From contig JANBPU010000090.1 of the NCBI GenBank assembly GCA_027575805.1, forward strand, positions 1 through 64,000: a stretch of 64,000 nt of DNA, given 5' to 3'. Within the stretch, counting starts at the first letter, position 1. Each line of letters begins with the position of its first letter. The notes under the pieces are model-generated. The model had not been told where the DNA came from. It saw only the letters and a program-made list of their open reading frames with translations, and made no database searches. The translations under genes and the position numbers were made by a program. Of the stretch, positions 56,203-64,000 are shown piece by piece. The stretch is from Mycoemilia scoparia (Eukaryota > Kickxellomycota > Kickxellomycetes > Kickxellales > Kickxellaceae).

Positions 56203-58204
56203 GATACAATTGACCGAGTATATTGAATATTATGAGCAAATATGTAAATTCAAAGGACTTGAGCTTGTATATATTTATGTTTTTGTGCGTGTATCTAGTC
56301 GGTTAGTCGCCCACTATATTGGTTTGTTGGCTGATATTGGAAGATGGCGATCAAAATATAAGAACAAAAAAAAAAATAATAATAATAATACGAATAAAAA
56401 GAGCCCTTTGTATACTTTAGAAGTGTTTTGGGGGTAATCAGGAATGGGGGTTTTATACTGCGCAATATGATGAAACGTGTGAACGGGTTTCGCCAAGTAT
56501 GGGATTATTTTTCGAAGATGTCTCTATGGAGCACATGTACTCATAAAAAATGGGAGATGTGTCAAAGCTATGTATACAGTCTTATAGATTCCATGTATGG
56601 GTGTGTCCTTTGTAACCAATAAATGTGTAAGACTGGTAATCTAAAGCAAGGTACAGGCAATGATGGGGATGGTGAGGAGTGAATAGACTAAAGCTCCAGA
56701 GTTGACTGTGCTATGGTTTTATATAAAAATACATTGTAACATGTATTTACATTTCATAATAAGAAACGAATAGTGGTGATAATGGATAGCTTTGCCTTAA
56801 TGATTTGTACCAAGATACAGGAACAGCTGTGTCTGGTTTTCCAAAGATTTTGAGTGAATTTATGCTTTTGTTTATGGAAACTAGTTGGTCAAGATGTGAA
56901 TACGACCAAGATTCGATCAATCAATATCTTTTCAAAGAGCAATTTTATCGATACCAAATCAATTTCAAACAATTCCATCTATTTGGCCGCTTTTGAAATT
57001 TCACTATAAAAGACGTGACAGCTATGTTTTGAACATTTTGATGTGACGGATTTTCCCATATTTTGATTGTGGCTATCGTCTTGGAGTATTCTCCCTGGAA
57101 ATCAATCAGTGCAATTCAGTGATGGCTGGTTGTGGTTGCCCTATGTCTGCATCTCGAAATACACCCTTTGTTTATCTTGCATAAGGACATGATATGAGTG
57201 ATTATTTTTGAAAGGCAAAGTTTTACTAGTAGGCCAGTTTCAACTTGCATACTGGTCTCCATATATTTTCATTGATAATACTAGTTTAGCCCTTCAAAAA
57301 TAACTACCCATATATCAACATCACTTTGGTATGTATGTTAGAGCGTCCCTATGGCCCGTGCCAACCTAGTATATAGGTGATAAGATCAGGGTACACAATA
57401 ATTGAGCAACTGCAGCAAAAATGGGCTCGGATTTGACCAGTTCTGCATAGTAAACAGGCGACATTTCATGCTATCCTTGTGGCATTAGGCATCTATACAT
57501 GCACTTGAAGTCCGGTGCTGTTTATAGTCAAGAAACCGCACATGACCAAATGTACAGATGGCTGGAGTAAGAAAATAAATGTGCGATCTTTGAGAAACCC
57601 TGATAGTAGAGAGATAACAGTGCAGATCAGACCAAGGCAGATGTGTATTACTAAGTCCTGTACACTGACAATGATGACTCAACCACTGAGAGGATGGTAG
57701 TGAGTCAAGGTTGGACGAATCGCATTGATCAAGATCTATGAGCAATTCTATTCGCTGTCCCTGACATTTAACTTTTGCTTCCTTACTGTGGAAATGCAGA
57801 AGCGAGTGAGAAAGAGGGAGAGGCCAGTGGTGTAATTAATGCTGGTAGCTGAAATTCTCAACTAAACACCATTTTTTATCTTGCCAGCGGCAGTTATTAT
57901 CGCCAAAGACCACACCAGTGGCTATTATTACCAAGTACCAGGAGCAGGCACTAGTTCGTAGTCGCCAATTGTTTTGCCAATTGCCACTGCTCTTGCTTCT
58001 ACTACCCTTGGCTCTTAGTCCATTGGTTTGATCATCGAGACACGACTCTTGATAAAATTAGGGAACTTATGTGCCTGCCCTCATTTTTGCTTTTCTGACT
58101 CACTTTATTTGTTCTCACTTTATTTTCAAAACCTAGCAGTATTGCCTTTCTTACAACTATTATAAACGCAACAAGGATTAGGAGAGACAGAGCATATATC
58201 GACC
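56203..58204. other. UBC12-THR1 divergent intergenic region
   Basis: 2.0 kb between divergent genes. It has a MITE-like element (57192-57314) and a poly-A/AAT run (56366-56400). TATTATAAACGC at about 58158 could be a THR1 core promoter. No gene was recognised. Confidence 0.45.
57192..57314 (+). mobile_element. MITE-like element, core type B
   Basis: Ends ATATGAGTGATTATTTTTGA and TTCAAAAATAACTACCCATA. The core TTTTACTAGTAGGCCAGTTT and TTTCATTGATAATACTAG. This copy has the best-preserved terminal repeats of type B. Confidence 0.8.
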
Positions 58205-59296
58205 ATGGTAGCTTCGAACGTAAAAGCTTTTGAGATCAAGGTTCCGGCAACTTCAGCAAATATTGGCCCAGGCTACGATGTAATGGGACTTTCGCTCTCA
58301 CTTTTCTTGCTCATAAAGGCAACAGTCGACCCATCCGCCGAACAAACCCACCCCACAAACATCGCCATCAGCTACGACGATATCAACTCTAGCGGCGTTT
58401 CTTTGGATCCAACCAAGAACCTGATCACAAAAACCGCGCTGTACGTATTGTCATGCAACGGGCTCAAGGGCCTTCCATCCCCAACTCACTTGCACATTAG
58501 CAACAATATTCCACTTGGTCGTGGTCTTGGATCGTCCGGCGCCGCCGTAGTTGCCGGGGTCGTGCTGGCCAATGTGTTGGCTGGTTTGGGTCTTAGTGTT
58601 CAAAGACAGCTGGATTACTGTCTAATGATTGAACACCATCCTGATAACGTCGCTGCCGCTCTAGTCGGTGGGTTTGTTGCTAGCTATTTGACTGATGTCG
58701 ACAGGCCACTTTCTATTCCCGCCAGTGAATCAGGTAAACCACAGGAAAAGTCGGCTGGCGATGCCGATTCGGTTCAACAGCCACCCGTTGGCATTGGCCA
58801 CTACCTAAAACTGGGCTGCTCAAAAAAGATCAAGGCCGTTGCACTTATTCCTCACTTCGAATTGGCTACATCCAAAGCCCGTGGCGTATTACCACCATCT
58901 TATACTACCAAAGATGTCGTATTTAATTTGCAAAGATTGGCTGTTTTGACCACCGCTTTAGGTCAGGAAACTCCCGATCCTTGGTTGATTTATCATGCTA
59001 TGGAAGACAAGATCCACCAGCCTTACCGCCAAAATTTGGTACCTGGTCTTCCAGAGATTCTTGAATCAATGGATCCTTCCAACACTCCTGGTCTTTTGGG
59101 TATTTGCCTAAGTGGTGCTGGTCCTACTATCCTTGCTCTAGCCTCTGATAACTTTGATGCCATTGGAAACCGGATGAAGGAATTGGTTGAAAAGCAAAAG
59201 GAGGGTCTCACAGCTTCATTCAAAGTGTTAGACATCATTCAAGATGGTGTGCAGTGTAAAAGTATTGATTCTGTGTCCTTGAACTCTTCTCTATAA
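58205..59296 (+). CDS. THR1: Homoserine kinase
   Basis: Phosphorylates L-homoserine to O-phosphohomoserine in threonine synthesis (cytosol). Single exon, 363 aa, the normal size. It is a GHMP kinase: N-terminal substrate motif VPATSANIGPGYDVMGL (13-29), the ATP-binding loop PLGRGLGSSGAAVVAG (103-118), HHPDNVAAAL, and the C-terminal LSGAGPTILAL motif 3. All are intact. The start ACCATGGTAG fits a good eukaryotic initiation context. An extended loop after residue 170 (SGKPQEKSAGDADSVQQ) is hydrophilic and probably surface exposed. Confidence 0.96.
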   Translation: MVASNVKAFEIKVPATSANIGPGYDVMGLSLSLFLLIKATVDPSAEQTHPTNIAISYDDINSSGVSLDPTKNLITKTALYVLSCNGLKGLPSPTHLHISNNIPLGRGLGSSGAAVVAGVVLANVLAGLGLSVQRQLDYCLMIEHHPDNVAAALVGGFVASYLTDVDRPLSIPASESGKPQEKSAGDADSVQQPPVGIGHYLKLGCSKKIKAVALIPHFELATSKARGVLPPSYTTKDVVFNLQRLAVLTTALGQETPDPWLIYHAMEDKIHQPYRQNLVPGLPEILESMDPSNTPGLLGICLSGAGPTILALASDNFDAIGNRMKELVEKQKEGLTASFKVLDIIQDGVQCKSIDSVSLNSSL

Positions 59297-59674
59297 GTTG
59301 TTGTTGTTGTTTTTGGGTTAAAGTTATATTTATTTGGTTACTAGCATTTGTTAACTAATAGTATAGACATACCTTTTAGGTTACTCTTTGGATCCACAAA
59401 ATTTCTATAATATGACCAATAATAGTCTCTTTTAAATGAGGAAAAGGTCATATCGGCTGCTATAACTGATCAGCTTTTCATGAATATTTTGGCGTGTCTG
59501 CTGATTCAGTTTTGTAGAAAAGCCAAAAAACCACAAAGTCACTATTTACTTCAAAGTTATCCCATAACAACACTTCTGCCAAACCAACTTGTTTGTAACT
59601 GCAATGCACTCTAATTTTTATTCCTTTCAGTAACAAGATGACCATTATAGCCGTCTATAACATTGTTCAATTCG
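59297..59674. other. THR1-PTPA intergenic region
   Basis: 378 bp with the THR1 3' flank and the PTPA promoter. Nothing else was seen. Confidence 0.4.
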
Positions 59675-61112
59675 ATGGTACAATATTATACACCACAACG
59701 CGAAATTGTTGAGCCTATAAATATGCAACAATGGCTCAACAGCAAGGCATATCATGAATACTTTGGATTTATACAGGCTCTAAATAGCAGCGTTACATCT
59801 AAAAAAATTTCCGATATTCAAGACAAGCCTCTGCCAGATGTAAGAGCTAACTAGCCGAACAATGCTCAAAATGCATCGACAACATACATATGGCTGTTAA
59901 TATTATTTGGTAATGGTTTTGGTGTAGAGGATAGTTAAAGTACAAGATCTGCTTCAGCAATTACATCAATGGATAAAGGAGATTCCGCCGGATCTGACAT
60001 CTTCTCAGAGGTTTGGAAACACGCGATTTCGTAGCTGGGTTGAGAGAGTTGATAAGGTAAACAAGTGGTATTTTATTAAAATTCTTCAAAATCTCCTATA
60101 TTCCGCTATCAATATATCTAATATATAATTGCATGGATCTGTGTTATAGGAGGCTGATGGGTTATTGCGCAAAATGTTACCTGAAGAGATGCATCCAGCC
60201 ATCATAGAACTCAAACACTATTTGGTGCAGAGTTTTGGTAATTCTACACGAATAGACTATGGATCTGGTCACGAAATGTATTTTATTGTTTGGATATTTT
60301 GTCTTTGCAAGATAAACTATTTTTATCAAAGTGATGCAGAATTTATAGTGCTTGTGTTGTTCAACCAGTAAGTATTGATGCCATTTCTAATTTGATAGGT
60401 ATGGTGCATATATCGTATCTTCCATTTGAAATTTGTAAATTAAACGCGCAAAATTCTTTCGTTACCAAGCCTCGAAATATAATTTTTGTTTGAAACTTAT
60501 TAAAAATAGATACTTGATTTTGGCACGAGAAATTCAGAGAACATACAAATTGGAGCCGGCAGGCAGTCATGGAGTGTGGGGCTTAGACGACTATCAATTC
60601 CTTCCGTATTATTTTGGAAGTTCACAATTCATTGGTAAGGCCTCTTTGCAAGTGCGGGAAATGTATATACAGATTTGCTATGACGAAATTAATATGCATA
60701 TCATTTAAAATGATCAGGTTCACAAACTAGTCCAGCTATAAGCATAAGCGAGTCTGTTGTATCCAAAAGTTATAAAGATTATTTATATCTTGATGCCATA
60801 CGGTTTATATTCGAGGTAAGATATCAGCTTGTAGTTTTAAAGTGTTCTAAAATAGTCCAAAAAGCATGTATATAAAGGTTGACAGCTAAAACACTGTTTT
60901 CGGCATAGATGAAGAGTGGACCATTCTTTGAACATTCTCGCCAGTTATATGATATATCTGGAGTGGCAACCTGGGATAAGGTTAATAATGGGCTTGGAAA
61001 AATGTATAACGTAGAGGTACTAGGGAAGTTCCCAGTGGTGCAGCATCTCGTGTTTGGCAGCCTATTCTCATTTGATACTAATGATGATTCAAGCAAAAAA
61101 AGGAATGATTAA
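59675..61112 (+). CDS. Serine/threonine phosphatase 2A activator (PTPA / Rrd type)
   Basis: PTPA is a peptidyl-prolyl isomerase-like activator of PP2A-type phosphatases (yeast Rrd1/Rrd2). The six exons are 59675-59839, 59928-60056, 60150-60367, 60510-60634, 60718-60815 and 60909-61112. All joins keep phase with GTAA-type donors and AG acceptors, for 312 aa. Conserved blocks in order are [70 protein letters not shown] and [18 protein letters not shown], then [20 protein letters not shown]. Length and motif order are normal. I start at ATG 59675; an ATG at 59638 is in another frame. It is the most intron-rich gene in the window (five introns, 82-142 nt). Confidence 0.92.
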
Positions 61113-61884
61113 ATTATTTGTACCAGGTTGATTTTGTTTTCTGTAATCTGCAAACATTCCTTGCAATAATAACCAGATCAATATTAATGGCCTTATTAAT
61201 TCATATATCAAAATGCGACAAGAGCTTTATACGATTCCCTTGATTGCGCCAGTGCCTAAAATTAAAGTTATCACATCGTGTACTAACAAATTGATAATTT
61301 AACCAATCAATTCTAAATTACCAGGAGAGCCTGATAATAGGGTTGGATAGGGTTTTTGCACCAGTATCAAATGCCAAAAGTAAAAGTATTGGCGGCGGAA
61401 GCATGGCTGTCTGCATATCAGGCACTATAAAGAAGCTAAAATCAATAGAAAATACAAACCAGGCTCCCAAAGAAATTGAGTAAGGGTGATAAATTGACAA
61501 CTGTCCGGACAACAAATCAAACCAGAATAACTGCAAAATCACCAATAACTCTAAATCAAAAATCTCTTTATTCACGTATCGTCTCTTTACAATGTATACA
61601 AAGATACATTCTGTATGCTGCTAAATCATATCAACAGAACTCCTTATAAAATAGCTGGAGCACTTTTTTAATTACCAACTTAAGCCCATGGTCTGTGGCA
61701 CAGGAAACCTCTATTGCTCTCATTTCTGCCTCCTTAACGTTATATATACACATTTTTCCTTTTTAATTTCCTTCTTTTACATTATTTTTGTGTGGATGTA
61801 TAGGCAGAGAGAACATAATTGAGACTCTATAGCACTAATATAGACTCTGTCTTCATCAAAGGCCAATTATAACATATCATTTTA
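61113..61884. other. PTPA downstream intergenic region
   Basis: 770 bp. A minus-strand open frame (61318-61575) with hydrophobic content is present but has no confirmed start or partner exons. No element was recognised. Confidence 0.4.
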
Positions 61885-63393
61885 ATGAAGTCATTTATTT
61901 CTGACGTTTCAAACAAATTTACTTTAAAACTACCGATATCTGCTGCTGCTATTGCCACCACATCTTCAGGCATAGACACAAAACCAACAGATACGGATAA
62001 GAATGCCCTAGATTTCTATGATGATGCGGTAAAAAGTTTAGAATACATCAGTCTTGAGGATTCAAAGGAAAACAAAACGCAAAATTCAGAGCCGACCAGT
62101 ATACCAAATACTACTGAAAATGGATCATCGAAAGAAAATGAAAATATAGCGCAAAATTCAGAGTCGACCAGTATAGCAAGCACACCTAAAGATAAACCAT
62201 CAAAGGAGCAGAAAGCCAAGCCAACTAGCGATGCCTCCATTATAAACTATCTGTTTGGATACGCTTCTACTGAAAATAAGGATAACCCATTCATCTCAAA
62301 GAAAAACACTTTTAGCGAAGAGCATAAAGCAATCATTAAAGAGCAGGTCAAAATAAAGCCCAAAACCGCTTATAACAGCGGATTGGATAAGAATGTTGTA
62401 AATATTGTAATCTCATTTACTGGCAAGTATGGCTGGGGGCAGGATTACATCAAAAACAGGCGCTATTTTTACATACATGACCCAAAAACCAAAGATGAAG
62501 ACTATTTGACAGAAACCAAATCAGCCAAAAGCTACATCAAAAGCCAACAGCTCAACAACTATTCAATGAAAACAGTCTATAATTTGATAAAGGAGATGCC
62601 GGGGTGGTGTTCAAAGTACCCAAGTGTTAAAGAGATTACTATACTAGAGCCCAGAATAGCAACGCCTGATTTTATCAACTGTATAGCAAAATGCCTAGAG
62701 GAGTACGAATCAAAGTCCGAGGCAAACAGCAAGAAGAGAAGGAAACCTGCTTTAAGTATCGAGACATATGAGTATCCAAAAGCCATTACCACAAAAAATC
62801 AACAAAATGGATATGATGGTGTTACTGCTAACACAGTTATCAAAGACTTGATAGACGAACTACCAACCAATTCAATTGAAAGACTCAAAATCCACACAAT
62901 CACATGCGAATACTTTCTAACCGTATTAAGCAAAAACCAGCAACATCTGAAGGAGCTAGAAATCATCAACCTTGACACAAACATATTCGACTGGCCATAT
63001 GCTTCTTTCGCTGAGCTTAGAAAACTAAAAATCGTGGTATACAATGTTCCATTATCCACAGATTTTACAGGCAGAATGTCCAGCTCTGCTTTAAAGATTT
63101 ACAGTTCAAAGTTTCCAAAACTGCAGGAGCTGGGTCTAGGGTATACGATTGGCGAAAATTTGAAGGATTCGGATGGTAGCTACGGGTTTGCTACGTATCC
63201 TAAGGGGATGTATGACAATGTATTGGCAAGCAGTTGGAATAATGTAAAGCTGGTGGAATTGCTGTATATACCAGATCTTCTCGAAGACCACCTAAACAAA
63301 ATATTTCCAAAGGTTGCTGATATTCGGTCTATACACACATGCATCAGAATTGATGACAGCGAGCTAATCCCTGCTGGTTATTATGTTGATTAA
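61885..63393 (+). CDS. Unrecognised 502-aa protein, possibly LRR-like
   Basis: Single exon from ATG 61885. Residues 1-110 are a low-complexity Ser/Thr/Lys/Asn region with an imperfect internal repeat (NSEPTSIPNTTENGSSKENE and then NSESTSIASTPKDKPSKEQ). The rest is globular, with leucine/isoleucine-spaced stretches that recall leucine-rich or F-box-LRR proteins (LKELEIINLDTNIFDWP, LRKLKIVVYNVPL, LQELGLGYTIGENL, VKLVELLYIPDLL). No F-box, signal peptide or transmembrane segment is evident. The LRR reading is inference from spacing only. It may belong to a lineage-specific family. Confidence 0.7.
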   Translation: MKSFISDVSNKFTLKLPISAAAIATTSSGIDTKPTDTDKNALDFYDDAVKSLEYISLEDSKENKTQNSEPTSIPNTTENGSSKENENIAQNSESTSIASTPKDKPSKEQKAKPTSDASIINYLFGYASTENKDNPFISKKNTFSEEHKAIIKEQVKIKPKTAYNSGLDKNVVNIVISFTGKYGWGQDYIKNRRYFYIHDPKTKDEDYLTETKSAKSYIKSQQLNNYSMKTVYNLIKEMPGWCSKYPSVKEITILEPRIATPDFINCIAKCLEEYESKSEANSKKRRKPALSIETYEYPKAITTKNQQNGYDGVTANTVIKDLIDELPTNSIERLKIHTITCEYFLTVLSKNQQHLKELEIINLDTNIFDWPYASFAELRKLKIVVYNVPLSTDFTGRMSSSALKIYSSKFPKLQELGLGYTIGENLKDSDGSYGFATYPKGMYDNVLASSWNNVKLVELLYIPDLLEDHLNKIFPKVADIRSIHTCIRIDDSELIPAGYYVD

Positions 63394-63769
63394 CACTGAT
63401 AAAATAGATAGATAATATCAATTTCATTTGTTTAATTTATATAATTATTTCCTTTTTTGTACGTTTGGGAAGATCTAGCAAGTGATCGAATCTATGGTAG
63501 GCAGAAGTGGACCCTCAGATTTTGACCCAATCATGGGCCAATTTGTATGTAATTTGTAGGAGCCATTTTTGACTAGGGATATGTGAAATCTGAGCATTTA
63601 TGATCACTAGTAAGGAGATATAATTTAAAATAATCAAACAGATCATTATAGCAACAAAAATGCAAAATATTGCATTTTTTCTAATTGAACACACAGAATC
63701 TCTAAATCGATACCAACTTTAACTTCAAAACTTTGTCACAGTCTTTGATTGTCACAAATATTATTTTTG

Positions 63770-63890
63770 ATATGGGTGATAATTTCTGAAGGGTGAATGT
63801 TTGCTAGTAAAACTGGACATCCATTTGGCTGTGGCTCCCCTATAATCACTAGTCACCAAAATTCACCCTTCAAAAATTATCACCCTTATA
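63770..63890 (+). mobile_element. MITE-like element, core type A
   Basis: Ends ATATGGGTGATAATTTCTGA and TTCAAAAATTATCACCCTTA. The core TTTGCTAGTAAAACTGGACA and CCCTATAATCACTAGTCACC is very close to the copy at 19538. Confidence 0.8.
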
Positions 63891-63973
63891 ATCACGCATG
63901 GCTTAGAAATTCGGCTATTTAAATCTATGTTTTTTTGTAAGTATATTCAAAAATAAAAATCTTATACATGTCG

Positions 63974-64000
63974 ATATAGGTAATAATTTTTGAAGGGTGA
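63974..64000. mobile_element. MITE-like element, left end only (cut by window edge)
   Basis: ATATAGGTAATAATTTTTGA followed by AGGGTGA matches the left terminal repeat of the type A copies. The rest lies beyond the window. Confidence 0.6.

Larger units (their letters stand above)
63394..64000. other. Terminal intergenic region with two MITE-like copies
   Basis: AT-rich flank of the 502-aa gene. One complete MITE-like element and the first 27 bp of a second lie only about 84 bp apart at the window end. Confidence 0.5.

Noticed and set aside
61318..61575. Minus-strand 85-codon hydrophobic frame
   Set aside because: The start region looks like intron before a CAG acceptor, and no convincing upstream or downstream exon was found. 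A small membrane protein is possible but unsupported.

Overview
This is a nuclear fungal window: spliceosomal introns (about 50-170 nt, GT-AG with one GC-AG), S/T/Q/N-rich eukaryotic proteins, and fungal enzymes (THR1 homoserine kinase, NADP-glutamate dehydrogenase, N-acetylglutamate synthase, FSH1-type hydrolase, Rictor/TORC2, Nup133, Sde2, PTPA). A CFAP20 (flagella-associated) gene, AT-rich intergenic DNA and many small non-autonomous transposons point to a fungus outside the Dikarya (an early-diverging lineage). I cannot fix the genus from sequence alone.

Layout. 1-4.1 kb: the 3' part of a decayed Ty3/gypsy-type LTR retrotransposon, abutting the 3' end of an unrecognised two-exon gene (minus strand, start 5215). 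5.2-11.5 kb: a 6-kb gene-free stretch before a cytochrome P450 (11471-13243). 13.7-16.1 kb: a truncated pseudogene copy of a 238-aa orphan gene (intact copy at 46.7 kb), a possible foldback element, and a four-exon gene with a RecA-like look. 16.3-31.6 kb: N-acetylglutamate synthase and NUP133 head to head, then a Rictor gene. 32.1-37.9 kb: a compact, intron-rich cluster (SDE2, CFAP20, a small membrane protein, an SMAP-domain protein, an FSH1-like hydrolase). 38.8-41.6 kb: an ABCD-type nucleotide-binding domain that has lost its catalytic motifs, fused to a long low-complexity tail. 42.7-44.1 kb: NADP-GDH. 46.7-47.4 kb: the intact orphan gene. 48.5-50.9 kb: a secreted Pro/Cys repeat protein broken by an assembly gap of 752 N. 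51-55.3 kb: gene-free. 55.3-56.2 kb: a UBC12-type NEDD8-conjugating enzyme. 58.2-63.4 kb: THR1, a six-exon PTPA and an unrecognised 502-aa protein.

Dispersed through the window are twelve copies (the last cut by the window edge) of a 100-130 bp MITE-like family. Copies share terminal inverted repeats built on TTTTTGAAGGG / CCCTTCAAAAA but carry two different cores. All lie outside the coding exons I could define. The genes are mostly independent housekeeping genes, not an operon or cluster. Nitrogen and amino-acid metabolism is represented by three unlinked enzymes (N-acetylglutamate synthase, GDH, homoserine kinase). Exon joins below were worked out by hand from splice signals, phase and protein-family similarity. 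No database search was possible.
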